Shown: positions 8,588-17,273 of the stretch, one piece after another
How the letters are laid out: each line of letters starts with the position of its first letter
Position numbering within the stretch: position 1 is the first letter of the stretch
Assembly: GCF_014204715.1 (NCBI RefSeq)
Contig: NZ_JACHLY010000002.1
Location: 1-64,000, forward strand
Direction of reading: 5' to 3'
From: Streptomonospora salina
Lineage (GTDB): Bacteria > Actinomycetota > Actinomycetes > Streptosporangiales > Streptosporangiaceae
DNA length: 64,000 nucleotides
Translations under genes and position numbers: made by a program
Notes under the pieces: model-generated
Told to the model about the DNA's origin: nothing
The model's input: the letters and a program-made list of their open reading frames with translations, nothing else
Database searches by the model: none

Positions 8588-9181
8588 TCATCGCTGCTGG
8601 TGACGCTGAGCCTTGGCGCGGTTGCCGCAGGTCGTCATGGAGCACCAGCGCCGCCGGCGGGTGGGCGAGGGATCGAGGAAGAGCCACGAGCAGCGGCCGC
8701 AGACACGGAGGTGGGTGCGCCGGTCACTGGCCAGAAGCCCCGATGCGGCCAGTGCCAGCCGCCGCGACGGGAGTCGCGCTCCGGCGGCGGTGTCGACGAC
8801 CCACGCCGGGTGGGTGAGGAAGTACGCGGACGGTTCGGCCTCACGGTAGGCCGTTGCGATGTCGGAGTGGACCCGCTGCCGGGCTCCGGCGTCGCACTCG
8901 GTTCCTTCCACACCGGCTAGGAGGAACGTGTGCAGGGCCTCCCGCTGCTCGCGCAGTTCGTTCAGCGCCTGCTCCGCCTCGACGGGGTTGCGGTCGGCTC
9001 GGGCCACCAGCCGGTCGCGCTCGACCCGGTCGAGTACCGCGGCCGCGTGCGCCCAGTCGAGAGCGTCCGTGAACCGGCTCAAACGCTCGGTGTCTCGGGC
9101 CTTCGTGCGACCGCCGGCGGTGTTGACGAAGTCGAGCGCGGGATCGCCGCCGACGAAGGACGCGTCGGGCCACGCCGTCAT
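8588..9181 (-). CDS. CGNR zinc-finger / ABATE-domain transcriptional regulator
   Basis: A 197-residue protein with an N-terminal ABATE (stress-sensing) region starting 'FVGGDPALDFVNTAGGR' and a C-terminal CGNR zinc finger: 'LRVCGRCSWLFLDPSPTRRR' followed by 'RWCSMTTCGNRAKAQRH'. The four cysteines and the CGNR box are intact. ATG 9181 has a GAGGAGGAG box just upstream; ATG 9226 would add 15 residues without one. CGNR proteins bind DNA near their own gene. The divergent hydrolase gene starts about 100 bases away and an 8-bp perfect inverted repeat lies between, so this is likely its regulator. Confidence 0.85.
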   Translation of the reverse strand: MTAWPDASFVGGDPALDFVNTAGGRTKARDTERLSRFTDALDWAHAAAVLDRVERDRLVARADRNPVEAEQALNELREQREALHTFLLAGVEGTECDAGARQRVHSDIATAYREAEPSAYFLTHPAWVVDTAAGARLPSRRLALAASGLLASDRRTHLRVCGRCSWLFLDPSPTRRRRWCSMTTCGNRAKAQRHQQR

Positions 9182-9241
9182 CGTCTCCTCCTCGACGCCG
9201 GCGGCCGGGTTGACAGTGCACGGCATGGCCCCAATCCTAAG

Positions 9242-9274
9242 AACTAACCGGACTTCGAAGCAAAGGGGTTAGTT
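9242..9274. promoter_or_regulatory. Inverted repeat, probable operator of the CGNR regulator
   Basis: AACTAACC (9242-9249) is mirrored exactly by GGTTAGTT (9267-9274), 17 bases apart, directly upstream of the hydrolase GTG at 9279. The second arm abuts the start codon, so bound protein would block initiation. Assignment to the CGNR protein is by position. Confidence 0.5.
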
Positions 9275-9278
9275 AAAA

Positions 9279-10148
9279 GTGGGAACATCCGAAGCCGCCG
9301 ACTGGGACCTGGCCGGAAGGTTCGACTTCCACGGCCAGGAGGTCCGCTACGGGGCAACGGGCGCAGGAAAGCCGCTGGTCCTGATGCACGGCACACCGTT
9401 TTCGTCGGTGGTGTGGCGGCGCATCGCGCCACACCTCGCGACGCACCGCCGGGTCTACTACTTCGACCTGCTCGGCTACGGCCGCTCCCACCAGCAGCAC
9501 GGCCAGGACGTCTCCCTGGGTATCCAGAACCGGCTCTTCGCCGCCCTGCTCGACCACTGGGATATCGACCGCCCCGACGTCGTCGCCCACGACTTCGGCG
9601 GCACGACCGCTCTGCGCACACACCTGCTCGACCGCCGGGACTACCGCACCCTGACACTGATCGACCCTGTCGCGCTCAGCCCTCATGGTTCCGCGCTCGT
9701 GCAGACCGCCCGCCGCCACCCCGACGCATTCATCGAGTTGCCCGGCTACATCCACGAAGCGATCCTGCGCGCCTACATCGCCGGCGCCGCGCACCGCACG
9801 CTCTCCGAGCAGGAGATGAGTCGCTACCTGCAGCCGTGGCTCGGAGAGGTGGGCCAGCCCGCGTTCTACCGCCAGATCGCCCAGATGGACGACCGCTACA
9901 CCGACGAGATCCAAGACCGCTACACCGAGATCCGCTGCCCCGTGACGATTCTCTGGGGCGAGCACGACGCCTGGGTCCCCGTCGAGAACGGGCGCCGCCT
10001 CGCCGACCGGATTCCCCATGCGACTTTCCAGACCGTCGCCGAGGCCGGTCATCTGCTCCCCGAAGACAGGCCCGAAACCGTCGTCGCCGCAGTCCGCGAC
10101 GCCATCGACCGATCGGCCGCCGCCTCAGCGGCTACGGCGGATCGATAG
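9279..10148 (+). CDS. Alpha/beta hydrolase with Asp nucleophile (dehalogenase/epoxide-hydrolase type)
   Basis: A 289-residue alpha/beta hydrolase from GTG 9279. The nucleophile elbow reads 'VVAHDFGGTTAL', so the nucleophile is D105 rather than Ser. This is the arrangement of haloalkane dehalogenases, fluoroacetate dehalogenases and epoxide hydrolases. The oxyanion segment is 'LMHGTPFSSVVW', the acid D230 in 'WGEHDAWVP', and the base H258 in 'EAGHLLPEDRP'. A cap domain lies at about 135-210. It may cleave a C-halogen or epoxide bond. It is divergent from a CGNR regulator with a shared operator candidate. Confidence 0.85.
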   Translation: MGTSEAADWDLAGRFDFHGQEVRYGATGAGKPLVLMHGTPFSSVVWRRIAPHLATHRRVYYFDLLGYGRSHQQHGQDVSLGIQNRLFAALLDHWDIDRPDVVAHDFGGTTALRTHLLDRRDYRTLTLIDPVALSPHGSALVQTARRHPDAFIELPGYIHEAILRAYIAGAAHRTLSEQEMSRYLQPWLGEVGQPAFYRQIAQMDDRYTDEIQDRYTEIRCPVTILWGEHDAWVPVENGRRLADRIPHATFQTVAEAGHLLPEDRPETVVAAVRDAIDRSAAASAATADR

Positions 10149-10224
10149 CCCGACCGCCGGCGTGCGTCCGGCACTTCAGCGGCCGCACGTTCAGGCGCGC
10201 CGGTGATCGTGGCGGTCCGGCGTG

Positions 10225-10362
10225 ATGCACCTCGAACAGCGGGATCCGATCGTCGACGACTCCGGCCAAGCGGCCGGGTTCTTCGTCCATGCGCGCGGAT
10301 CCGAGCTCGCCGAAGACGTGCCCTCCACGACCGACGACGGCCGCGAGAAGGCGTTCCACTGA
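10225..10362 (+). CDS. Possible 45-residue protein or gene scrap
   Basis: A short frame from ATG 10225 encoding 'MHLEQRDPIVDDSGQAAGFF' and ending 'TTDDGREKAFH'. Codon use looks coding and it fills the gap between the hydrolase and the PIG-L gene. There is no clear ribosome-binding site and I recognise no family. It may be the remains of a longer gene. Confidence 0.25.
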   Translation: MHLEQRDPIVDDSGQAAGFFVHARGSELAEDVPSTTDDGREKAFH

Positions 10363-10378
10363 AACGCGGGAGCGGGCA

Positions 10379-11110
10379 TCAGCAGGGGAACAGTTCGAAG
10401 GCCACGGCCGGGCGGTCGCCGAATCGGGGGGCGGCGCTGCCGGTCGCCCCGGCCATGAATTCGCGGACGTAGGTCTCGGGGTCGGCGTCGGTGAGAGCTT
10501 CGATGTAGGTGCGGTGCTCCAGCAGGGACCGCACCGCCCGTTCCATGCCGGGTTCGGCGTCCACGGCGTGGGTGGGGCGGGGCGAGGCGGCCACGGCGAC
10601 CCAGCGGACGCCGTCCCAGGGGTGCAGGCCCTGCTCGTGCAGGTCGGTGAAGACCCACCGGTTGCCGGCGTCGGCGGCGGCGTCCAGCGCGGCCCGGCCC
10701 ACGGCCTTGTGGTCGGGGGTGTTCCAGGCGTCGGCGCCGAAGGTGTCGCGGTGGTTGAGGGTGATGACCAGTTCGGGGCGATGGCGGCGGACGGCGGCGG
10801 CGATGCCGCGGCGCAGGGCCGGGCCGTATTCGATGACGCCGTCGGGGTGGTCGAGGAAGTCCACCGAGGACACGCCCACGGCCGCGGCGCTGGCACGCTG
10901 TTCGCGTTCGCGCACCGGGGCGGCGCGGGCGGGCTCCATGGTGGCGATGCCGGCTTCGCCGCGGGTGGCCAGCAGGTAGGCGACCTCGCGGCCGCCGTCG
11001 ATCCAGGAAGCGATGGCCGCGGCCGCGCCGTACTCCAGGTCGTCGGGGTGGGCGACGACGGCGAGGGCGCGCTGCCAGTCGGCGGGCATGGGGTGGAGCT
11101 GGTCGGTCAC
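10379..11110 (-). CDS. PIG-L/LmbE family deacetylase
   Basis: A 243-residue zinc-dependent deacetylase-like protein. The metal motif 'AVVAHPDDLEYGAAAAI' near the start carries the family's AHPDD box, and 'NHRDTFGADAWNTPDHKAVG' has the second metal histidine region. Members remove acetyl groups from N-acetylglucosaminyl compounds, including mycothiol precursors and antibiotics; the substrate here is unknown. I start at GTG 11110 because AAAGGA lies 7 bases upstream; longer in-frame extensions have no such site. Confidence 0.88.
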   Translation of the reverse strand: MTDQLHPMPADWQRALAVVAHPDDLEYGAAAAIASWIDGGREVAYLLATRGEAGIATMEPARAAPVREREQRASAAAVGVSSVDFLDHPDGVIEYGPALRRGIAAAVRRHRPELVITLNHRDTFGADAWNTPDHKAVGRAALDAAADAGNRWVFTDLHEQGLHPWDGVRWVAVAASPRPTHAVDAEPGMERAVRSLLEHRTYIEALTDADPETYVREFMAGATGSAAPRFGDRPAVAFELFPC

Positions 11111-11370
11111 GGCGGGTCCTTTCGCGATGGGGCGGGTCGGTCGGGTGTGCCGATGCGGCCGGCGGCGCGCAGATCGTCCCACAGCTGTCCCGGTGCGGGG
11201 GGCGGGGAAGGCGGCGGTGTCGGCGCGCACCTGTGCGACCGCCGCGGCCCGGGAGCTGAAGCAGGGCGGGGGTGTCGGCGTTTTCGCCGGTTGTCGCGGC
11301 GGTCGTCGTGCAGCGGCCTCGGGCGGGAGGAGCGGGCCGCAACGGCCTCGTCGCCGGGGCGGGGGCGGCT

Positions 11371-11376
11371 TACAAT
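11371..11376 (+). promoter_or_regulatory. -10 element of a probably leaderless antitoxin mRNA
   Basis: TACAAT ends 6 bases before ATG 11383, so transcription would start at or next to the start codon. There is no ribosome-binding site. This fits the TANNNT leaderless pattern common in actinobacteria. Confidence 0.5.
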
Positions 11377-11382
11377 GGGCCC

Positions 11383-11628
11383 ATGGCTGACCGCGACCCG
11401 CGCACGGAGCTGCGCCGGCGGCTGGAATCCGGCGACGTGTCGCCGGCCGAGGCCGATCGGGCACTGGCCGGGCTGGACCGGGAGGGCGACCGCGCCGCGC
11501 TGCAGGCGGCGGAACGTCCCGGGAACCTCTCGGCGGAGGAATCGGCACGTGTGGTCGACTCCTGGGGCATCGACGCGGCCATCGACGACATGATGCGGCG
11601 CCTGGGCCTGGAATCCGCACCGCGGTGA
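11383..11628 (+). CDS. Putative antitoxin of a PIN-type toxin-antitoxin pair
   Basis: An 81-residue, highly charged helical protein ('ELRRRLESGDVSPAEADRAL') that ends 'DDMMRRLGLESAPR'. It has no recognised DNA-binding ribbon or AbrB fold. It overlaps the downstream PIN-domain gene by four bases (GTGA), so the two are translationally coupled in antitoxin-first order. The role is inferred from this context. A TACAAT box lies right before the start codon, suggesting a leaderless transcript. Confidence 0.5.
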   Translation: MADRDPRTELRRRLESGDVSPAEADRALAGLDREGDRAALQAAERPGNLSAEESARVVDSWGIDAAIDDMMRRLGLESAPR

Positions 11629-12029
11629 TCGGCGGGCGTGTCCTGGACACCACGGCTCTGACCGACTACGCGACGTCGCGGATCTGTGCCCGCGCGCTCG
11701 TGGGCGCGGCCCTGCGCTCGGGTTCGCTGGTGCTGTCGGTGCCGTCGGCGGCGCTGCTGGCAGCGCGCGGGCAGCTGTCGGAACCCGCGCGCGCGTCGTT
11801 GACCGAGTTGGCCGCGCTGGCGCCCGTGGTGGTCGACGAGCTGACAGCGGAGACCGCCGGGCGGTGCGGCGACCTGCTCGCGCGGTCGCGCGCCAGGCCG
11901 CCGGGTGATGCCGTCGACGCCGCGCATGTGGCGTTCTCGGCCCGCACGCGCGGTTGGCCGGTCGTCACCTCCGACCCCGATCGGCTGTTGGCCCTGGACG
12001 CGGCCGTGAGCATCGAGCGCCTTCCGTGA
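11625..12029 (+). CDS. PIN-domain protein, VapC-like
   Basis: A 134-residue protein starting at GTG 11625 inside the stop of the gene before it. The PIN-domain acidic positions are visible: the first Asp in 'GGRVLDTTALTDYA', a later Asp pair in 'GDAVDAAHVAFSARTRG' and 'PVVTSDPDRLLALD' near the end, matching the late TxD motif. PIN toxins cut RNA. The acidic set is short of one clear glutamate, so activity is not certain. With the small upstream gene it looks like a VapBC-type module. Confidence 0.65.
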   Translation: MIGGRVLDTTALTDYATSRICARALVGAALRSGSLVLSVPSAALLAARGQLSEPARASLTELAALAPVVVDELTAETAGRCGDLLARSRARPPGDAVDAAHVAFSARTRGWPVVTSDPDRLLALDAAVSIERLP

Positions 12030-12231
12030 GGTCTGCCCCTCTGCTGGGGAGCGCGAGCGTCCCCGCGGACACGGTCCCGCTCAGGGGCGAACCGGCTACG
12101 CCCGAATGGGGCGGTATCCGGTTCAGCGCCGCCGAGTTGTCCGGGGCGTGACGGTCTGCGTCGCTTCGGCTGCGAGCGGCCCGGCCGCGGCTCAAGGCCC
12201 CGGTTGCCGGTGATCGCCTGCCTGCGACCAT

Positions 12232-12625
12232 GTGCGAACAGGACGTCGCGCCAGCAGGGAACGCTTGCGCAGCACCCGCAGTGCGGTGACTCCGGCGATC
12301 CCCAGCGCGGCGCCGTCGGCCAGATTCACGCCCTCGGGGACGGTGTCGAGCGAGACGGGGCTGACCGCCACCCGCTCCGCCTACGCGTGGCCCCGATCCG
12401 TCGGATGCGGCGCGCACCACGACGCCGGCGGCGTCGTGACCGTGCACGGCTCCGGCCGGCCACTGGTGCTCGCAATCGAGCTCTCCGAAGTTGAGACCGA
12501 TGTGCCGCGTCTCGACCAACGCCTCGCCGGCGGACGGCACGGGCTCATCGACATCGGCGAACCGGATGGGTCCGGCCTCGCCGTGATCGACCACAAGGGC
12601 GGGCACGGTGTGTTCCGTTCTCTCG
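12232..12625 (-). pseudogene. Relic of a zinc-binding-dehydrogenase/quinone oxidoreductase
   Basis: The minus strand reads 'TVPALVVDHGEAGPIRFADV' and 'VETRHIGLNFGELDCEHQWP', then 'HGHDAAGVVVRAASDGSGPR', the N-terminal GroES-like part of an MDR oxidoreductase. After a frameshift near 12395 it continues 'AERVAVSPVSLDTVPEGVNL' and 'GAALGIAGVTALRVLRKR'. It then stops making sense. There is no start codon at the 5' end, where it joins a broken resolvase. It is clearly non-functional. Confidence 0.7.
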
Positions 12626-12649
12626 TGGATGCGCCTGAACACGCGGCGC

Positions 12650-12991
12650 GGCGGGCGAGCGCCAGGTCCAGGATCAGGCTGCGCTCGGTGTACTCTCCGG
12701 CGGCGATGCCGTCCAGGATCTTGACCGCCACCCCCCTGCTCGAACAGGTCGTTGAGCACGATCAGCCCCTCGAGGAGGTTGCGGCCCAGCCGGTCGGCCT
12801 CCTGGACGGTGAGCATGTCGCCGGGGCGCATGTAGTCCAGGGCTGCCCGCAGGGCGGGCCGGTCGGCGACCCTTGAGCTTGCCGCTGACCTTCTCTGCGA
12901 AGACCTTCACGCAGACCGGGGCCAGAGCCTCGTGCTGGCGGGCGGTCTCCTGCCTGCTCGTGCTCACCCGTACCAGTCCGACCAGCGCCAT
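12650..12991 (-). pseudogene. Broken serine resolvase (N-terminal catalytic part)
   Basis: From ATG 12991 the protein reads 'MALVGLVRVSTSRQETARQH', with the catalytic serine in 'RVSTS'. The second frame reads 'ALDYMRPGDMLTVQEADRLG' and 'NLLEGLIVLNDLFEQG', and the third 'VAVKILDGIAAGEYTERSLI'. Both joins are one extra G in a run of Gs. The C-terminal helix-turn-helix is missing and the sequence runs into the dehydrogenase relic. A GGGGGA box precedes the start. A matching type of C-terminal segment exists at 30063-30272. Confidence 0.8.
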
Positions 12992-13296
12992 GGTGTCCCC
13001 CGTGTGTTCGGCAACGGAGTGCGAGCCTAAAGATAAACGAACGGGTTGATGAACACCCGGTGCAGGAAGAACGCCCCAGACCGCCAGGAGATCCGGGGCG
13101 TTCGGCAATCGGCCGTTATTCGAACAACTATGACGCGTAGGCGTTCAAGGGCTCCAGCTTCTCGGTTTCGCAGCACACGGGTCGGGCGCCGGCGGGCGCC
13201 GGCGAGTACACCAACACGTTCATCTATGCCCGGGAGGGCACTGCCATCAAAACCCGGAGCGATTCTCCGAAGGTCCCACGCTCCTTACCAACACCC

Positions 13297-14142
13297 TTAG
13301 CGGTGAGGCTCGTCGGCGAGCATCCGATGGCCCTGCTGCTCGAACGGGGCGTCGCCGACTTGATAGGCCCAGATCGCGGCGCCGATCGCCTCGCGGATCC
13401 GGTTGCGGTGCCACGCCGCCTGCTCCCGCGGATCTGCCCCGTAGCCTTCGAAGAAGGCTGCCTCGAGCGAGGCGTCAGAACGGAACTGCTGCGCGGACAG
13501 TCGAGCCAGATCAGTAAAGGCCGGACGCAGGTCGCAACGCCCGAAGTCGATCACGCTTACCGTTTCCTCATGTATGAGCCAGTTGCGGGGCTGCCAGTCA
13601 CCATGGGTCGGCACCAGTCTGCTCGGCGGGGTCGGCCACGACTCCACCATGCAGCGCAGTCGCGTGACCACGTCGGGATCGATTCGGTGTGGTTTGTCCA
13701 GCCACCGCAGCGTCTTCTCCTGCTCCCGTGCCTCGAACTCGGTATCGCCGACGCTCGCTTGCTCGTGCAGGTCGGCAAGTAGTTCGCCGGCCTGCCGATA
13801 GGTGTGTGGCTCGTGCTCAGCATCGGTTCCCTCGACCAACCTGCCGGGCAGGTACCGGGTCACGACGATCTTTGCGTCATGATCAGCATTCACGAGCTCG
13901 GGTGCCCGACCGATCGAGGTCCAGGGCCGCAGCCACCTGTGGTGGGCCTGAATCTCCCGGGCAAGGTGGTGGTCGTTCTCATCACCGGCTTTGACGATGT
14001 AGAGCTCTGCTTCGTGCCGCAGCTCGAGCACCGTGGTACCGACGAGTCCCCAACTGTGGTCGACGACCACCTCGGCAGTGGGCAGCCATGCTCGGACGAG
14101 CTGCTGCTGGCGGTTGGAGAGCCCCTCGATCCAATCCTTCAC
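13297..14142 (-). CDS. Aminoglycoside-phosphotransferase-family kinase
   Basis: A 281-residue protein with the APH/choline-kinase fold. The catalytic loop is 'VPTHGDWQPRNWLI' (H180, D182, N187), the metal Asp D199 lies in 'VSVIDFGRCDLRP', and K51 in 'LYIVKAGDENDHH' is the likely ATP lysine. The substrate is not evident; many such proteins in actinobacteria do not confer drug resistance. It starts at GTG 14142 with a TAACCT box 6 bases upstream and no ribosome-binding site, so it may be leaderless. It sits intact between a broken resolvase region and a broken Tn3 transposase. Confidence 0.85.
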   Translation of the reverse strand: MKDWIEGLSNRQQQLVRAWLPTAEVVVDHSWGLVGTTVLELRHEAELYIVKAGDENDHHLAREIQAHHRWLRPWTSIGRAPELVNADHDAKIVVTRYLPGRLVEGTDAEHEPHTYRQAGELLADLHEQASVGDTEFEAREQEKTLRWLDKPHRIDPDVVTRLRCMVESWPTPPSRLVPTHGDWQPRNWLIHEETVSVIDFGRCDLRPAFTDLARLSAQQFRSDASLEAAFFEGYGADPREQAAWHRNRIREAIGAAIWAYQVGDAPFEQQGHRMLADEPHR

Positions 14143-14148
14143 GGATTC

Positions 14149-14154
14149 AGGTTA
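14149..14154 (-). promoter_or_regulatory. -10 element of the APH-like gene
   Basis: On the minus strand TAACCT ends 6 bases before GTG 14142. This fits a leaderless start. Confidence 0.4.
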
Positions 14155-14236
14155 AGGCGCTACCGAACGTTCAACGGATCACTCGACGCCGCTCATCCGC
14201 CCCTTTTGGCCCCAGGGATCCACGCGAAACGTGCTG

Positions 14237-15640
14237 TCAGTCGCTCTGGTCGGGTTCGCGCAGGGGCCGCAGCCCTTCCGTCTCCGGACGCTGTCCGCCG
14301 TCGCGGGCGTGGATGGCGTCCAAGATGTAGAGCGAATCGCGCATCGTGCCGGGCACCACCAGACCGCCCAGGCCCATGACCTGGTCGTTGATCACGTTGA
14401 GCCAGGTGGCGCCGCGTTTGCGCAGCCCGAAGTACGTGGGGTTCGCCCGCGTGTGCAGGTTCTGCGAGGGCACCACGAAGCGCATGCCGTGGGCCGAGGC
14501 GATCAGACCGCCGCCCCAGGCGGCGGTGATGCCGATCTCGGGTTGGGTCTGCAGCAGGCGGGCGCGGGGGTCGCCCCACCGGTCGCCGCTACGGGCGAAG
14601 ACGTCCCTCCGTTTGAGGGCCCGGTGCAGGTGCTCGATCACCCACATGAGGAAGGCGGCCTTGTCGATGCGGCCGGCCTCCAGGTCGGGGTTGGCGTAGA
14701 TGGGGCGCTTCCAGGAGCCCGCCGGTCAGCTCGGCGTGAGCGGCGATGCCGGCCGCCTTGTAGTGCTTGCGGCTGCGGGCCATGGCCGCGGCAGTGGCCA
14801 GCGCTTCCAGCACGGGCCGTCCGGCTTCGACGGCGCCGAAGTCGATGACCTCCACCAGCAGTTCGATGAAGCCCTGCACGGTGCGGTAGCGCTTGACCAG
14901 GCGGGCCCGCCACGCGGCGGCCTCGTCGTCATCGTCGAGCACCTGGTCGGAGACGGTCTGGACCGCCTCCATGAGCTTCGCGCGCGGCACGACCTCTTCG
15001 ATGGCGTTCCACACCTCCGCCAGCGAGACCACCCGGGAGGTGGTGGCCTGCGGCGTCTGGATGAGCACATCCACCGCGGCCGCCATCTTCTTCGCCGCGC
15101 TTTTGAAATCGGGCAGGGTGCGCAACTTGTCCTCGCGGTGGGCCCGGTTCAGCAGCTTGGAGACCATCAGCACCTCCAGCACGTCCAGGGCGTCATCAAC
15201 CGAGGCCGTCTCCAGGTGGCGGACCGTGGCCAACAACGTGGCGCCCTGGCGCGGGGCGGCCAACTCGGCCAACGCGGGGGCCTTGGTGCGCATCGCGTAG
15301 CGGGCCAGACCCTGCAGCTTGGCCTGGGGCACATCGTGCGCCTCGACCTGTCCGGCGCCGATGCCGGCGATGCGGCTGGTGCGGTCCAGGGCCTGGACCA
15401 TGCCGGGGCTAGAGATACGCCCGGGTTCGGTGCGCAACAGCTCCGGCTCGGAGATGCGCGCTCCGTCCGGCACCTGCAGCAGGTCAGTCAGCTCGGTGCG
15501 CACCGGGTGCGGGATGCGCTCGTGCAGCACCGGTGCAGGCGGACGTTCTCCTCATTGCGCACCTGGCGCACCAGCCGGGAGAGCGCCGTCGCCCGGGTCG
15601 CGGCTCTATCGCCAAATCCTGTAGTAATCCTCCTCGCCCC
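14237..15640 (-). pseudogene. Tn3-family transposase, frameshifted and truncated at both ends
   Basis: The piece from 15530 reads 'ALDVLEVLMVSKLLNRAHRE' and 'LVEVIDFGAVEAGRPVLEAL'. After a +1 shift near 14715 it continues 'SWKRPIYANPDLEAGRID' and 'ITAAWGGGLIASAHGMRFVV', then 'ATWLNVINDQVMGLGGLVVP' and 'GTMRDSLYILDAI'. These blocks match the DDE region of Tn3-type TnpA. The protein breaks off soon after 'RDGGQRPE', so the last part with the catalytic Glu is lost. A further shift near 15535 separates 'LSRLVRQVRNEENVRLHR' upstream. I see no terminal inverted repeats. Confidence 0.85.
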
Positions 15641-15671
15641 CGTCTCGCAGGGGCACCTTCGTGACCAGGAG

Positions 15672-16340
15672 CTAGCCCTTCGAGCGCGACCGGTCCGGAT
15701 CGGCGGCCGCGGGGCGCCACATCGGTTGCAGCCGCGGCCCGTCGGGTAGCTCCACGGGTTCGCCGCAGTCGGCGAAGCCGAAGCTCTCGTACAGCCGCCG
15801 GTTTCGCGGCGAGCTGGCCTCCAGGAAGGCCGGCGCGTGTTCGGCCTCCAGCCGCCGCAGGTGTGTGCGCAGCATCGCGCCGCCGATTCCCTGCCCGCGC
15901 AGGCGGGGGGCGACCACGATGTTGAGCAGGTACCAGTACGCCGAGGCGTCCGGGCGCCGCCGCCCGGTGAGCTCCATCAGCTGTTTCATCCGGTCGGCGT
16001 ACTCGCCGTAGGCGTGCTCGATGAAGCGGGCGCCCTCCGGATCCTGCAGCGGGGAGGTGCCGGTCGCTGGGGCGGGATCGGTCCACTCCCACAGCGCGAC
16101 CCCGGCCACCCCCGCGGACTCGTCCTCGGCGATCACCAGCTCCCCGGAGTGCAGGACGCTGTCGAGGTAGGCGACCATCGTTTCCCGCCAGGGGCCCGCG
16201 GTGATCCGCCGCCGCGCGTCTTCGTCATCGATCACCCAGCTCAGTACGGGGTCGTGCAGGTTGGCGGCGGTGTAGGCCTCAGCCACTGCCGGCAGCTCGG
16301 CCCGCTCGGGTCGGCGGAGCGTGGTCCGGTCGTCGGCCAT
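15672..16340 (-). CDS. GNAT family N-acetyltransferase
   Basis: A 222-residue acetyltransferase. The acetyl-CoA loop is 'IVVAPRLRGQGIGGAMLRTH' (motif A, RGxGxG), followed by 'FLEASSPRNRRLYESFGF', a standard GNAT end. ATG 16340 has GAAGGAGAA just upstream. It transfers acetyl from acetyl-CoA to an amine or protein N-terminus; the substrate is unknown. It is divergent from a TetR gene, and two palindromic boxes lie between, close to the TetR gene. Confidence 0.85.
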   Translation of the reverse strand: MADDRTTLRRPERAELPAVAEAYTAANLHDPVLSWVIDDEDARRRITAGPWRETMVAYLDSVLHSGELVIAEDESAGVAGVALWEWTDPAPATGTSPLQDPEGARFIEHAYGEYADRMKQLMELTGRRRPDASAYWYLLNIVVAPRLRGQGIGGAMLRTHLRRLEAEHAPAFLEASSPRNRRLYESFGFADCGEPVELPDGPRLQPMWRPAAADPDRSRSKG

Positions 16341-16497
16341 GGTTCTCCTTCGGTGCTGTCGGCACCCCGCGGGGGCGGGTCCGGTGTCGGGGTCCATGCG
16401 GTTGGTGTTCGCCGAGGTCGCGGCCGGGGCGGTGAGCACGGTGTAGGGACGGGTCGTTCGTGCGGGGCGGGTAGCAGGCCGGCCGCCATGGCTAGAT

Positions 16498-16538
16498 CGT
16501 ACGTACGTCAAAACCCTCGCACAATACGTACGTACGTA
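16498..16538. promoter_or_regulatory. Two TetR-type palindromic operator candidates
   Basis: CGTACGTACG (16498-16507) and TACGTACGTACGTA (16525-16538) are both perfect palindromes of the same TACG repeat, 17 bases apart. The second overlaps the -35/-10 region of the TetR gene at 16559. This is the look of an autoregulated TetR operator. Confidence 0.6.
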
Positions 16539-16545
16539 AAAATGC

Positions 16546-16551
16546 TAGGGT
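16546..16551 (+). promoter_or_regulatory. -10 element of the TetR gene
   Basis: TAGGGT ends 7 bases before GTG 16559, which has no ribosome-binding site; a leaderless start is likely. Confidence 0.45.
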
Positions 16552-16558
16552 CGTCGGC

Positions 16559-17134
16559 GTGAGCCAACGCGAGGATCTACTGGCCGGAGCGCGCACATGC
16601 CTGGTCGAAAAGGGCTACCACCACACGACCGCACGCGACATCGCCGCGGCGTCGGAGTCGCACCTGGCCTCCATCGGCTATCACTTCGGCTCCAAAGACG
16701 CGTTGATGAACCGCGCCGCGCTCCAGGCGCAGAGCGAGTGGGGCGACGTGATCGTCGCGTCGGTGCGGGCCGCGGCCACGGCTGATCCGGCCCGGCGCCT
16801 GCAGATCGCTCTCGAGGAGCTCTTCGCCTCGCTGCCCCCGCAACGCGAGCTCATCCTGGCCAGCGTGCAGGCCTACGCCCAAGCCGAATTCGCGGGAGGG
16901 ATCCGCGACGCCCTGCGCGACGCCACCCGCCTCGCTCGGGCCGAACTGGCCGCGCTGCTGCTCGGCCGAGACGCCGACGGCATCGACACGGCCACCGCCG
17001 ACACGGTCGGAGCCGTCGTCCACGCGCTGGTGGTGGGGTTTGCGATGCAGTCCCTGGTCGCCCCCGATGCGCTGCCGAGCGGAGAGCGGGCGGCCGCGGC
17101 GCTGCGGGAACTCGCGATCGCACACACCGCGTAG
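16559..17134 (+). CDS. TetR/AcrR family transcriptional regulator
   Basis: A 191-residue TetR protein. The DNA-binding domain reads 'ARTCLVEKGYHHTTARDIAA' then 'SESHLASIGYHFGSKDALMN', with the 'YHFGSKDAL' hallmark. The C-terminal domain is helical and resembles repressors of drug or lipid genes. GTG 16559 is the start. The TACGTACG palindromes sit directly upstream and probably bind this protein, which would repress itself and perhaps the divergent GNAT gene. Confidence 0.9.
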   Translation: MSQREDLLAGARTCLVEKGYHHTTARDIAAASESHLASIGYHFGSKDALMNRAALQAQSEWGDVIVASVRAAATADPARRLQIALEELFASLPPQRELILASVQAYAQAEFAGGIRDALRDATRLARAELAALLLGRDADGIDTATADTVGAVVHALVVGFAMQSLVAPDALPSGERAAAALRELAIAHTA

Positions 17135-17273
17135 GTGAGAAAGGCCGCGCCGGTATCGACCGGCCCGGCCCATGCCCGCAGGGCACGCGCGCACATCGAC
17201 CCGCGGCACGGTGCGGCGGTACTACCGCCGCCCCACCGGCCGGATCGGCGCCCGAGGCCCGGGCGGCCCGGGC

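Noticed and set aside
13102-13290. Plus-strand scrap reading 'AFKGSSFSVSQHTGRAPAG' and 'GEYTNTFIYAREGTAIKT', with an in-frame stop before it
   Set aside because: It looks protein-like but has no start, no end and no family I can name, so it is not listed as a gene relic.
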